Notes under the pieces: generated by a model | Told to the model about the DNA's origin: nothing | The model's input: only the letters and a program-made list of their open reading frames with translations | Database searches by the model: none | Translations under genes and position numbers: made by a program | NCBI GenBank assembly: GCA_036571765.1 | Contig: BROE01000001.1 | Span: forward strand, 6,382,818-6,446,817 | Length of the DNA stretch: 64,000 bases | From: Plecoglossus altivelis | Lineage: Eukaryota; Chordata; Actinopteri; Osmeriformes; Plecoglossidae | Reading direction: 5' to 3' | Part shown: one piece after another, positions 1 to 12,429 of the stretch | Layout: every line of letters begins with the position of its first letter | Position numbering within the stretch: position 1 is the first letter of the stretch

Positions 1-56
1 CTTGGCACACCACCAGACCCTGTAGGACACAACGCAGCTCAGCACCTCTGGGTATT

Positions 57-101
<45 letters not shown>

Positions 102-2256
102 GGGGGCTGCCACTGACCTGTCTGTTGCGGAGGACAGTGAAGTCTGGTGGAGCCATGCCCAGACCCACACAGATCCTGGCCAATTCGGAGGCCACACTTG
201 GGACCATGGTAGCGGAGGCCATGGGGGGCACCAGTCCCCCCCCTCCCCCTCCTCCTGTCCCTGGAGGTAACATGGGGTCTCCCTGGGGGGCATTCATCCT
301 CGCAGCTGGTGGTGGCGGGGGGGGGGGGGGGGGGGACAGACAGTGAGAACATGGAAGGAAGGGGGGGTTTGGCGTGATACTCTTCCTAACCAGTAGCACT
401 TGGCATAGACCAGGGCTGCTCATGTGTGACATCCATACAAGACTGACAGGAAGGGCCGTATGCTCCCCCCCCTCCCCCTGGGGGTGTGAACATACTGCTG
501 CTCTAACAGCAGGAGCCTCACCCAGCTTCTTGGTGGCTCGCTTCTTGTTGTGTTGCTGGCTGCCCAAGCTGGTGGAGCCAGCAGGCTCCTGGGCGGGACT
601 TCCTGTTCCAGAGCTGTCTATCTTCAGCATCTCCTTCAGGACCAGAGTCCCCTTCTGTTCAGAGCAAACAACCAATCAGAGACACAGCCATAACTTACAG
701 CCAGTTACACTTAGACAAACTTTGTCACCGGCCAATAAGCTGCCACAAATGAATCAGGGTCCTTGGCTGAGGTGTAAATCCTTGGTGGCTTTAAAAGTTC
801 CTTGTCAGAGACTCCACAGCCTGATTAGGAGAAGAGGCCTGACTCCCCACAGCTCAGGAAGGTTTGTGTTAGACACCCTGTCAGGGGAGCAGAGGGCTAC
901 AGCGTAGCAGCTTGAACGTCCAGGGTGTGCGTGTTCGCCTTATCAATAACACTGCAGGTTTCAAATGTCTCACAAGTGCGGCTTCTCACATTTAGAAATG
1001 TTACACCTGGACTGCGGCCCTTTCTGTTTCGCTATGGTGTAGTCTCTTTGTGCAAAGTCCTGAACTATGTGAAAAGGGTGTTTGTTATTCCTGCATGCAC
1101 GCAATGTCGGCCGTCTGTTAGCGATTAGGGTACCGCTGATAAATATAGCGTAATCTATCATCCAGCCACATTTCCACGTACCATTGCAAATGACTGGGGA
1201 GACAGCGGGCCGTCTGACTGGTTGATTGGCTCAGGCTTGGGAAGAGGGGGAGGAGTGGGCTCGTTGCCCTTGGAGATCTTCAGGTTGGCAATCAACTCCT
1301 CAAACTCGGAGGAGGGCTGAGGAAGGATGAAGTAAAACATGACTTTTGTATATGGGCAGGGAGTACCTGCAGCAACATTCCTACCTAGGGCTGCATATAA
1401 GCCCCACCTGTGCTAATGTCTGCTAGTCTGGCAACCTTAAAAACCTGTTCCTCAGAACTATCCATCACTGCATGACTGTCTGAGTCCTCTGACATGCAGT
1501 CGGCTCCACACAGTACCTTGTTCTGAGCACCGAACACAGAGATGGCATCTTCATTCCGCTTCAGGAGTCGGATGCTGCCTGCAGGACCCTGGAAAATGAC
1601 ACCGTTAGGACAGACATACAGCAACAGCTACACGGCTCTCACATACAGTGTGTCAACCTGTCTTGCACATTAAATAAAACATGCACGCACACACAGAACA
1701 GACTGGTTATCTGAAGTGCTTTGTGACAGTAGGTCGATATGTTTCTAATTCCAGTAATAAACTCTGCACCAGCGCCATGTTTATAGGAAGCTCATTTATT
1801 GATGTGTTTCTCCTGGTGTGCAGCCTGGTACAGTGCAGACTAGTGAGACTGGGGAAGTTGGTGGGCCTACAGCTGAGGTTCATGGGAGTCGCAGTTCTCG
1901 GAAGCTGCAGCAGTGGGGTGTGTGGTGTCTAGAGGAGGAGCCTAACCAGGAAACATTGCTGAGGCGTCAGAATCACAGAAACCATCACAGCACACCCACA
2001 CTATTAACATGCCTTGCCTCTCCTATAGTGAGTTTGAGGACATTGCTGTGTCGCTGAAACTTTGGGAGGGCTAGATGTGTGTGTGTGTGTGTTAGAAGGC
2101 TGGCTGGGTGATGAGGGACACTCACAGGTTTGTTTTGAGGCTGCTGCTGCTGTTGTTGATTCAGGCCCTGCTGGAATTGTCCTTCCTGAATGTGAGCGAC
2201 GGATAAGAAGCATGAGGGAGGGGTCACATCAGGCAAACGAGCACGCGTTTGTCACA

Positions 2257-2299
<43 letters not shown>

Positions 2300-5200
2300 C
2301 CTGGCCTTACTTTGTTCTGCCAGTGAGCTGGCGGTTTCTGTGGAGGCCCAGAGCTCTGGAGAGCCTGCCACACGTTGTTGAACTCCTCGTCCTTACCCTG
2401 CGCACCAGGAGAGAGTGGGGTCGGGTCAAGCTCTCTACATGCTGTTGGTTACTTAGCTAACTTGGGTCACCTCCTTAGCTGCTTACAGACAGGCACACAA
2501 TGTACCTTGGCTTGGTGTTTGTGGCCGAGGGCTTTGTGTGGCGAGTTCTTGTTTCCCTGAGATTCATTCCTAAGGAGGTTCTGTCTGCCATTTTGCTGCT
2601 GAGCGAGAAGGGGAGGACACAGAGAGAGAGAGGGAGAGAAACTATGAGTAACACAACAACAGGGGGTGTGGTTGTCCCTGTGTGGGTCCTATGGGGTGTG
2701 GCCGTACCTGTGGGGGTCCTAGGGGGTGTGGCCATACCTGTGTGGGTCTTATGGGGTATGGTTTTCCCTCTGTGGGTCTTAGGGTGTGTGGATGTACCTG
2801 TGTTGGTACTAGGGGGTGTGGCCATACCTGTGTGGGTCCTATGGGGTGTGGTCGTAACTGTGTGGGTCCTATGGGGTGTGGTCGTACCTGTGTGGGTACT
2901 AGGGGGTGTGGTCGTACCTGTGTGGGTCCTAGGGGGTGTGGTCGTATCTGTGTGGGTCTTATGGGGTGTGGTCGTACCTATGTGGGTCCTAGGGGGTGTG
3001 GTCATACCTGAGTGGGTACAAACGGCGAGCGTGGGGAGTGGTTGAGGCCGGCCAGCTGAGCTTTGTGAGCGTGAGAGGAGGAGGGCTGGGGCTTGACGAT
3101 AGCAGTGAGCTTGTGGGAGCCTTGCTCCGCCCTCACTCCGTGGCTCAGGTTGATGAGGGCTGAGGGAGGCAGCCTGTAGCCCCGCCCCACTGAACACCTG
3201 GGAGAGACACACACACACACACATGTCAAACACTGAACCCTGTTCTGCAGTCAAACCTTCCTCCGTATATTCTGCGATTGTGTTTAGGCGAGCTATTACC
3301 TGATGGTGAGTCCTCCAGCAAACTCCTCATCAAACACCACCTCGTACAGGACCTCCGCTTCACGCTCCGCTGCAAAGAATAGCAACCTTTAAAAACTGTG
3401 CAAGTGTTCAGGAGATGATTCGAATGGGTGACGTGTGTGTGTGTGTGTGGCTATGGGTGACATATGTGTGCATGTGTGAAGTGTGTGTCTAGGTGTCAGA
3501 TATGTGTGTGCGTGGGTGACAGATGTGTGTGTGAATTGTCCACTCACCTCCCTTGATGCCAACAACAGTTCCTCGGAGGCCCAGGGGGACAGAGAAGCTC
3601 TCTCTGACGTTGACCACACGGTCAAACAGATGGTACTCTGCATCTGGGTCAGGAACCACGCCATGCTGCTGCTCTAGAGGCTGCACACACACACGCACGC
3701 ACGCACGCACACACGCACACACACACAGAAAGAGACACACCCACACATAGACGCACCCACAGAGAGAGACACGCACACACAGACACACAGAGACAGACAA
3801 TTGTTAAATCCATGTTTGTAAACACATTGGAATAGCGATCCCACCAAGATAAGTGAGGGACTGAACAACGTTAGATGTGAGAGAAACACTCACCCTGAAC
3901 AGTGTTAGATGCCAGAGAAACACTCACCCTGAACAGTGTTAGACGCGAGAGAAACACTCACCCTGAACAGTGTTGGACGCGAGAGTAACACTCACCCTGA
4001 ACAGTGTTAGACGCGAGAGAAACACTCACCCTGAACAGTGTTAGACGCCAGAGAAACACTCACCCTGAACGGTGTTAGACGCCAGAGAAACACTAACCCT
4101 AAACAGTGTTAGACACCAGAGAAACACTCACCCTGAACAGTAAATGTGGCTTCACTGTCACACGCACTTTCTTGCTGCTCTTCTTTACCTGAGAGACAGA
4201 CAGAGACAGAGACACACACAGAGGTGGTAAATATCTATACACCAGCATGGAGCAGTGCCTGTGTCTATGTATGATGGCTGTGTGTGTGCGCTCCACCTTT
4301 GCCTTCTCCACCTCCTCCTCAATCTTATCCACGATGCCAGCATCCAGGACCTGCAGGTCACAGGAGGAGCGGGACGTAGAGCTGACAGGGTGTGACTTCA
4401 ACCAGGAAGTGATCTCCTGCACCTTCTCTGCCCTGTGGACATGACATGGGCAGCCAACGGCATCACTGTCTGCTCTAACACGTATGTGTGGGGGTGTTTT
4501 AGTGACTCAGATGTCCTGTACCCGTTCTCGTCCTCCCCTGGCCAGATGTCATCTTCGTAGAACACATCGTCATGGCTGTTTCTGGACACCAAGTCAAACA
4601 CCTCAGAGAACCTGTAGGGGGTGATAAACACCAGGCTTAGACACACACACACGCACACACACACGCACGCACAACGACTTGGGTGGAAGCCGAGCCAAAC
4701 TGACTGACGCTCCCACGGAGTCGTGGAGGGACATTCCAAAGCAAGGCTAGGTGTTGTGTGTACCTGTCCAGGTATTCAGCCAGGAGCTCCTCCACAGCAG
4801 AAGAGTACAGCCACTCCTTCTCTGTCCTCTTAGTGTAGCCAGGAACCTCTTCGTTCTTCTTGTTGAACTTCAGGTTCAGACCAACATTGGCCTTCTGCTC
4901 CCCATGTGGGCTGAGAGGGGGAGAATAGAGACAGCATTCGTCAACAATTTGCAGCCAATCGGGGGTAATGGGTCGTTGGTCAACTGCTCTGATTGGACGG
5001 ACACTTACTTCTTCTTGGAGCCGCGACCAATGAAGATGCTTCCTGAGAAGCGGGAAACGAGGTAACTGGTGACTCCCAGACGAGAAGCCAGAAAGTAGCC
5101 AGGACTATACTTAACACAGTATTTCTGTCAGAGAGAAAGGTACAGGGAGGGAGAGGTTAGACATGATGAGATGGTGAGTGTGTATGTGTGTGTAGTGAGG

Positions 5201-6363
5201 TATGTGTCTGTGTATGTATGTCTGCTACTTACATGCTGGTTCTGTATCAGCGCCTCTAGCTGAGGTTCGTGAGGTACAGTAAATACCACCCGCACTCGTC
5301 CTTCCTTGATGACATCACTGGACTCCTGCACCTGAGTGGCCAAAAGGGAACAGTCATGAGTGGTGATTCTGAGAGTGGAAATCCACACTGGTGGTTCTTC
5401 TCTGGGCCGACCAGGAAGCAGTTAGGAAACAGGAAGGACTGCAGACCTCTCCCATGGCTCCGTAGTAAGGGCTCCCGACCATAAACACAGAGGTTGCCTG
5501 GGGAAACAGCTCTTCCAGGGTCTTGAAGCGAGAGTGGGAGGAGTCAAATGCCTTGATATCCTGGATGAGAGAGGAAGATAGAGAGACAATGGGGGAAGGA
5601 AGATGATGGAAATGATCCCCATCCCCAGGGCTGCACTATGCCAAGCGTGGGTGTGTGAGGAGGTGTGGCTATACCTTGACCACAGTCTGGTAGGCAAAGG
5701 GCAGGACCTGCTTAGCCCACTGCTTCTCCAGGTGCACATCCCCACTCTGAACAGGGATGTACTTCCTGCCTGTCAGCTGCTGGACGTACAGCAGCACAAA
5801 CGTCTCGTTCACCACGATGCCCTTGCGCTTGTTAAAGCTGGGGGGAAACAGAGAGGAGAGACAGACTTTATGTCGCCGGAAATCAACATAGTTGGTAGAT
5901 ATAGGCAAAGCCAGCGCTTAGAAACCATGCTGCTGTTTGGATAGGTGTGTGTGTGTCTTACTGTTCTGTGATGCCCTGGACATCCTTAACCCAGTCCTTT
6001 TGCTCCTTATCACTGAGGTAGAGGACCTTGGTAGGTGGGGGATTCTCCTCCTCGTACAGTCTCTGCACCCCTGCAGGCTCCTCTAGACTAAACCTACACA
6101 TAGACACAGTAAAGGACTGCTCACAACTGCTGACAGAGTCCTTTTCCCATATTTAAATGTAAGTTTACGCCCCATCTTACTTGGTCTCCCCGTCAGATAC
6201 TGCAATGACCCTGGCCTCCTCCAGATGGGGCCAGTTGACGAACACCGAGCGTCCCAGAACCTGGGCGGCTACATTGTCACACACCTGGGAGGGAGGGGTA
6301 AGATCACAAGCAAATCTAACAGTCTGTGTATGGCTTTCACCACAGCACTGATAGAGAGACTAT

Positions 6364-6432
<69 letters not shown>

Positions 6433-9400
6433 CGACCTTACCGGCTCCCCCTCCTGACTGGGCAAAATCTCCAGCATGATATTCTCTCCTCTACTGCTCT
6501 GCTGGAATACCACCACTCCATTCTTCTTCTTATAGAACTGAGAGACAGCCAGCGAAAGAGAGAGAGAGACAGAGAGACACCCAGAGAGAAGGGGAGAGAG
6601 AAAGAGAGAGAATGAGATTACAGAGTATGGAGCAAGCCTGGACAAACCCACAGACACACGCAGCAGGCGTACCTTGTGGCGGATGTGTTGCAGGGTGGGG
6701 AAACCACAAAAGTAGAGCGCCCCTCTGTCAATGCTGCGCCCGACGTGGTCCAATGGCACGTGCCACGCATCCATGGGGATGGGCGTCTGCCTGCCAAACA
6801 GCAGCACAGAGCGTTAGCACCAGGGGACAATGGCTGGATGTGTCACTGGAACCGCATGAGCATGGGTGTCAGTGTGGGTGTGATGGTTTTGGAGATGAGA
6901 GAACGTATGTAAGAAGTCAAAACCCAGTAAGAGGGGGAGAGAGAGGGTAGGTGGGTGGGAGGGTGAGGGCTGTACCTGACGTGGCAGTGTGTTATGTTGG
7001 GGAAGAGCGCAGGCAGGAGGGAGGGGTAGGGGTAGTCCAGCTCAGAGTCGTAGGTATACACTGCACACTCCGTGTGGCGATTCCTGGCTTTCTCTGCCTT
7101 GCTCATCTTGTCATTGTACTGCTCCATCGCTGCCAGCAAGCACCTCTAGAACACCACGCAAGGTCAGTCTATCCATCATTGCTTTATATGACTACAAAGG
7201 TGTGTGTGCACGCGTGCGTACCTCGTCTATGAAGGGAATGAGCACCACGGCCTCCCACTCCTGCTGCTTGCCGTTGAGGTCGGTCTTGAAGTCCAGAGGG
7301 TAGTACTCTATGATGGGGGAGCTCTCTGATGTCATCAGGTGCTATGGACACACGGGCGAATAGGACGTCAACACAGAGACTTCCTCCCCACCGCACGTAA
7401 GTTTGGTTATGCAGCATTTTTTACTGGGTGACAGGCATGACTGGTAATGGTTTGAGTGAAGAGAGAGAGACAGTGAGAAATAGAGAGACACAGAGAGGGA
7501 GAGACAAAGAGGGTGTTACCCTGTAGCACTCAGGCAGCAGGTCCTTGCTGGCGGCAGGCAGGACTCCCAGCAGCTGTTCGAAGGGCATGAAGGGCTGGCC
7601 CATGTCAAAGGTCAACTGGAGCTCCGCAATGTTCCGCACGTCCGACAGGAAGGGGGCATAGTGGTGCGGGTAGTACCTGCAGCACCACGAAGACAGATTG
7701 TCAACCACACACACGTTGCAAACAGTGACCACTGACAAGACTGTAGCCAAACATACCAGCTCCATGACTGTACTCCGTGGTAGTAGTAGTGAAGAATCCA
7801 CTGGATTCCCTCCACGTAACACTGAGCCTGACTGGCCAGGAACTCACTGGAATTAAATACGTGCGTGAGCCAACACTGATGGAATCTATCGCACAATCCA
7901 AGCCTTCTAAGTAGGAGTGTTGAAACACTGGACCAATGTGGCGGGGAGGGGGGGGGGGAAGTGGTGGGGTAGGGATTTAGCGCCTTGCTTAAGGGCACGC
8001 TAGCCGTGGCGTTATCTATAGACTCACTCTGAGACCACGTCGACGCCCATCTTGGTCATGTAGTATGTGCGTTTGTACTGGCGGAACTCCGCCTCAAACA
8101 TGTCTTCCTCGTCGCCGTCCTCCTCTACGGCGGCACGGCCGGGAGCTCCGCCCCTTCCCCCGACCTCGTCTAGAGCAGCCAGACACATGGCACTCTCCTG
8201 CTTACACACACAAACACACGCAGGTCTTCAGCACACAGAACCTTTTGTGTTTTGTACGGACATGTGTGGGTTTCTTCTGCTTGAGTGTGTGTGTTCCCTT
8301 CACCCTGTCTTTCTTCCTGTTGTCTTTGCTCATCGCGGCCTCCTCCTCTGCAGCCAGGCCTGCCGCCTCGTTCAGATACTTGTTCCCAACTTTGCTCTCG
8401 AACCACTTGAGGTCCACGAACACCTCGCTGAAGTGCTCCCTGTCAAACTGGAGGACAGATCAGAGGACAGAGCAGAGGACAGAGCAGAGGACAGAGCAGA
8501 GGACAGAGCAGAGGACAGAGCAGAGGACAGAGCAGAGGACAGAGCAGAGGACAGGGCAGAGGACAGGGCAGAGCAGAGCCTGTTGAGATGATCAAACCAA
8601 GAAAAAAAACAAATGCTTCCCTAAACCTTTCTTTGTTTAGTCCTTTTTGTTCTTCTCTACACAGAGGACAATTGTCTTGTCAGGTCGGTGACGTGTCCAG
8701 GAAGGGGACCTCACCTCAGAGAGTTTCTCCAGGTACTTCTCAAAGTTGCCCATGTTCAGGTGACCGTTCTCGTTGAGGTAGCCTGAAGGACACACCAGCA
8801 CACTAGTATGAGGATCACGGTCTGCGTGAGCTTCAGTGCTTTCAACAGACATGGTTTGTAGGGTTGATGGAGATGTGTGCGTGCGTGTGTGCCTTTACCC
8901 CCCAGTGATGGCAGCACACTGATGTAGGTTCTATAGAGGAGCGGCAGGGCATCATGGTTGATGTGGAGATGAGGAAGATGAGGGATGAAGTCGTTGCCCA
9001 CCAGGAAGCCCATGAGGACCCAGTCATCGATAATCCGCTCCAGGTCGTACTCGAATGAGATCTTATTCTGAAGGGTGAGAGGGGGAGAGGGACGCATCAC
9101 ACAGGTGCCAACCGTGATGCCACCCAGCATCATGGTCACACGTGTACGCAGTTAACACAGTGTGTGGCTCACCCTCAGGTCTGAGAACTCATAGTCTATG
9201 TACTCCCTCATGAGGGACAAGTGGAGCAGATGAAAGGTGGTCTCCTCTGGGGCTGTTATCCTACAAGAGAACGAAGAAGATTTCAGATTGAAATAGCTTG
9301 TCAAGATCATAATGTGAGCAGTCACTCACGCACGAAACACACCCACGTCCAAACGCACCTCTTTTGGTTCTTTTTCCCTCCGAAGCGGACCTCCTCTCTG

Positions 9401-11581
9401 AGGAGTGAGAAGTGAGGCTCGTGACTGGTGAGGCCCAACATCATCTAGGAGGTCAGAAGAGCAGAGTCAGAGAAAGGAAACAAATGCCATTTCATGTATG
9501 GGAACACACGCACAGTCAACCACACAAACAAATATACAGGCATAAACTCCTGAGAAGAAATGACACATTCCCTAACCACCCACCAGGTCAGCGTCCAAGC
9601 CATAGAGACAGTGGCGTGTATTAGGGTTGTGTCCTGGCTTGGAGTTCTCTGAGCGAATGAATTCCATGATTTTGTGCTCTCCCTCTCCAGGGGTCTGGGG
9701 GAAACGCAGAGACAAACACAGGCCCAGTCAGGACTTCCTCCAGGTACGATCAAACGCTCACACTTCTCATACCTACACACCACTCGTGGAAGCACATAAA
9801 AACGGAAGTATCGAGCAAGTGAATGAGTCTAGAGACACAACGTGTAGACGACCCCGCCCACCTCGTGGCCAGACAGGTAGACGTTCACACCCTGCCAGTT
9901 GCGGTCTGTGGACAGTTTGTTGTTGACAAAATACTTGAGCTGCTCCTGTAGTCGGGCCATGAAGTCAGTTCCTAAAGAGCAGCAGATATGAGGCTTTAGT
10001 CACAGATGGATGTGTGGATATACGGATGAGGGTGGAAGGTGGTAGGTAGGTAGGTAGGTGGGAGAACATAGGAAGAAGAAATTGGTCACATGTGCTTGGA
10101 TGGGTAGATTATTTGGGGGGAAGGCAGGACAGTAGGTGGGTGGATGGATGGATGGATGGATAAAGGGAAGGTGAAACTAAAGAGGCTTCCCAGTACCTGG
10201 TGTGATACAGTTGGAGTCAAAGCGAGCCTCGGTAGGAAGGATTTCCCCTTTCTCCAGCGCCTTTTTTATCTTGTCCTCTGCTTCTTTGGCCGATCTGTAC
10301 AGCAAAAAAAAAACAAACAGGACGGAAGTTTCCTTTACTCTCCAGGAGCCCATATCAAACGCAGCGTTGAATAACCGATCCACTCTTTCATCCACGAGGG
10401 CTCACCTAAACCTACGACCTCTCTGCTGGTTCATCTTAGCACGAGGAGCTACTCCATCCACAGCCATGAAAAACACCTTCCTGGGTTTGATGATTCGAAA
10501 TAGCACCTCTAAATAGTGGAAGATGTCTGCAAAGATCTTCTCTTCCGAGATCCGGAAGTGGACGTCCTCATCATTGGGGTGGGAACACTGATGGATGATG
10601 CCATTCATGTCCAGATACAGGTTGTCAAACTCTGGAATCTGAAGTACACAAGAGGGTAGGAGAGGAATACATTAAAATGTATTTACAATATTCTTCTCGT
10701 CTTACTTATAATTTTAACAATTACGACATAATGTGTGGAACTACATGTTGTGTTAATTCATGCTGTAAAACCCCCCCGCAGTTATTACTGTTGTTACTTA
10801 TTACTGGGCCAATGATAATAAATGTTGCCACTGGATTGCTGGCTAAGGTTAAGCAAAGGTACTGTAGGACATAACTCTCGTGAAATGTACCAAAGCAATT
10901 CAGTATATCAATCTACCCTACTTTGTTCATGAAATGAACAACTTCCGCTCTAAACGAGACATGTAATTTGAGTTAAAGATGCGTTTCATGTGAAATCGAC
11001 TACTCCCATTATAAAAACGAAAGTCAATTACATCAGGTCTACAACGTCTACATTGAATCAGGCTAGCTCTACTTATATGGTAGTTTACATTCGTATTCAT
11101 GTTGACGTGTTTTAACAAGAAGCACATTCTGTTCTGACAAGCAGTTGACTGATTTTTTTTTGTACTATAGAAAGTACCAGCTTGATGAACAGAACAAAGT
11201 AAACTCAACTGAGCACTACCATCAGTGAGCTACTTGGCCAGTTTGCTACGCTAACAACAAACCAGCAAATAACAGAAAATGTCATAACGTACGCTAGCTA
11301 GACTCGGATACTAACGTTGCCAAGGTAGCACTAGTCATCTCCAGATTTAGACGAGACATTCACGTGTTTATTTAACATACTATGATATAACCAGAAGAAA
11401 GACAGGACAGCTGATCTGGCTAGGTGGCTAACATAATACGTGGAGCGGCAGTGAAGATGGTGTAACTCGGCCTGCTATATTTAGCTTGTTAGCATCAATA
11501 ATATACCTGGTGTTCCTTGACAACTTCGCTCAGGCAAGGGTATCGTTCCGAAATCCATCGGTAAAATTTCGGCACTCCCAT
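1..11581 (-). CDS. xrn1: 5'-3' exoribonuclease 1 (XRN1), multi-exon, 3' end off the left edge
   Basis: XRN1 degrades 5'-monophosphate RNA after decapping, in the cytoplasm and P-bodies. The start codon at 11579-11581 opens MGVPKFYRWISERYP, the classic XRN1 N-terminus. The acidic nuclease residues lie in LYLDMNG, MAVDGVAPRAKMNQQRGRRF, PGEGEHKIM, YGLDADL and LVGNDFIPHLPHLHINHD. Later exons match the PAZ/Tudor, winged-helix and SH3-like parts, then a Gln/Pro-rich tail with SPQSFAM and ELARICVGLGMAPPDF. Exons, 5' to 3' on minus: 11507-11581, 10406-10638, 10197-10294, 9862-9971, 9584-9694, 9359-9444, 9173-9260, 8899-9067, 8715-8782, 8304-8447, 8028-8197, 7757-7846, 7520-7676, 7222-7341, 6976-7145, 6673-6790, 6442-6537, 6181-6284, 5962-6093, 5675-5837, 5447-5560, 5233-5331, 5009-5124, 4764-4910, 4522-4611, 4297-4432, 4132-4188, 3548-3680, 3300-3369, 3008-3197, 2506-2598, 2311-2397, 2126-2185, 1517-1588, 1182-1316, 522-654, 118-305, 1-19 (cut). 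Phases agree throughout, giving about 1480 residues of roughly 1700. The exons at 2506-2598, 2311-2397, 2126-2185 and 1517-1588 are the least certain, being in a poorly conserved tail. Confidence 0.95.
58..100. repeat. (TG)n microsatellite in an xrn1 intron
   Basis: About 20 TG units. On the xrn1 sense strand this is a CA tract starting roughly 16 bases after the 5' splice site of the exon at 118-305. Confidence 0.95.
317..335. repeat. Poly-G run, the polypyrimidine tract of an xrn1 acceptor
   Basis: Nineteen consecutive G on plus, hence C on the xrn1 sense strand, ending just before CACCACCAG and the exon that begins at 305. It serves as the pyrimidine tract of that 3' splice site. A homopolymer this long is probably length-variable and prone to sequencing error. 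Confidence 0.85.
2260..2297. repeat. (CA)n microsatellite in an xrn1 intron
   Basis: About 19 CA units, 14 bases beyond the donor of the xrn1 exon 2311-2397 (a GT tract on the sense strand). Confidence 0.95.
2671..3010. repeat. 30-bp minisatellite that repeats an xrn1 5' splice site
   Basis: Twelve registers at exact 30-base spacing (2671, 2701 and so on to 3001). Typical plus-strand unit parts are GTCGTACCTG and TGTGGGTCCT. The last register, at 3001, is the true xrn1 exon end and donor (sense CCCACTCAG then GTATGACC), so the array starts on the exon boundary and runs into the intron. Seven of the eleven intronic registers still show AG followed by GTA on the sense strand; those at 2941, 2851, 2761 and 2671 have lost it. 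Confidence 0.93.
3680..3800. repeat. CA-rich simple sequence
   Basis: Degenerate CACACA/CGCACG/GAGACA tract directly upstream (sense) of the xrn1 exon 3548-3680. On the sense strand a GT-rich tract replaces a normal pyrimidine tract before the acceptor. Confidence 0.85.
3859..4130. repeat. 34-bp minisatellite that repeats an xrn1 5' splice site
   Basis: Eight tandem 34-base units with boundaries at 3859, 3893, 3927, 3961, 3995, 4029, 4063 and 4097. It abuts the xrn1 exon 4132-4188 at 4131. The sense unit starts CTGTTCAGGGTGAGTGTT, which is the end of that exon plus its donor. Six intronic units keep AGG followed by GTGAGT, and the one at 4097 has GTTAGT. The leftmost unit (3859) is degraded. 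Confidence 0.95.
6367..6430. repeat. (TG)n microsatellite in an xrn1 intron
   Basis: About 31 TG units. On the xrn1 sense strand it is a CA tract that begins about 12 bases after the donor of exon 6442-6537. Confidence 0.95.
8451..8577. repeat. 12-bp tandem repeat next to an xrn1 3' splice site
   Basis: About ten copies of plus-strand AGAGGACAGAGC. On the sense strand this is CTCTGTCCTCTG, which runs directly into CTGTCCTCCAG and the exon starting at 8447. The pyrimidine tract and near-acceptor are therefore part of the repeat. Confidence 0.93.
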
Positions 11582-12429
11582 CTTCACGTCAAACTCTTCC
11601 TTTTAAATAAAAATTAAAACAGTTAGATAATGTGAAGAGATATCTAAAGTAACATGAGAAGTTGCTTGGGGTACTGAGTCTGTTTGTCTCTGAAGTGTAG
11701 CTAACGATACTAGCCTGTGTGATAACAGTCAGCAAGTCACTGTCCAATCAGTAAACCAGCCCGGGCGGTACGACTGGAATAATACGTGACGGAGGCTAAT
11801 AACCACATAATAGACAAAACATTATTTCTTAGATGATTTTTTAAAAACTTTTTAACACATATTGCTTAAATAGGTTGCTTAAATTGTTTAATTGGAATCC
11901 GAACGTTATCTTTCAAGAACTATGTTCTTGTATTTGATTCTGAGATTGGATCTTACACGCACTGGGGTTACTATTTTCATCCAAGTTTATGTTTTTTGAG
12001 ACTTTTAAAGCATTTTAGAAGCCTTCAAGATAACTTGCACATTGACATGGTTTACATGTCCTTCCGTTTTTTCCTTTCCAATTGGTAACGTAGATTCGCT
12101 AAATACAATGAACATATGTTAAATGTATGAAGTAATCATTGCGCTATTTCTGGTGAGTTAAGATACAACAAACTAATGATAAAAATAATACATTATTAGG
12201 TAATCTCTTCTGATAGTGGTCGTGTGTGTCAGTGGCAACCCTTATATGGGGGTTATGAGCGCCTTGAAAAGGGGAAGTAATCTGGCAACTACAGTGTGTC
12301 GGTTGATAGACGACGCAACAAGGAAGCTTAACCTAGCCAGGCGGGCAGCCATTCGGTCCACCACGAGTTCACGTTGCGCCCCACTAAAGATCGTGTTTAT
12401 ACTACCGGATCCTTAAATATACCGCCACG
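11582..12429. promoter_or_regulatory. Spacer between divergent xrn1 and trnau1ap starts
   Basis: 848 bases between the xrn1 start (minus) and the trnau1ap start (plus). It must hold the 5' ends and probably both promoters. I see no TATA box at a fitting place and no ORF worth calling. A 66-codon ORF at 12216 ends just before the trnau1ap start and could be a chance upstream ORF in its leader. Promoter function is inferred from position only. Confidence 0.5.

Noticed and set aside
2475..3254. 259-codon minus-strand ORF of Thr/Pro/His-rich repeats
   Set aside because: It is the 30-bp minisatellite read through with its flanking xrn1 exons in the wrong frame; 30 is a multiple of 3, so the frame stays open without selection.
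3859..4130. CRISPR-like direct repeats
   Set aside because: The 34-bp units are head-to-tail with no spacers, in a vertebrate intron; it is a minisatellite.
8067..8591. 174-codon plus-strand ORF with EDRA repeats
   Set aside because: Antisense to xrn1 exons and driven by the 12-bp repeat, which keeps the frame open.
12216..12416. 66-codon ORF before trnau1ap
   Set aside because: No recognisable protein; at most a chance upstream ORF in the leader.
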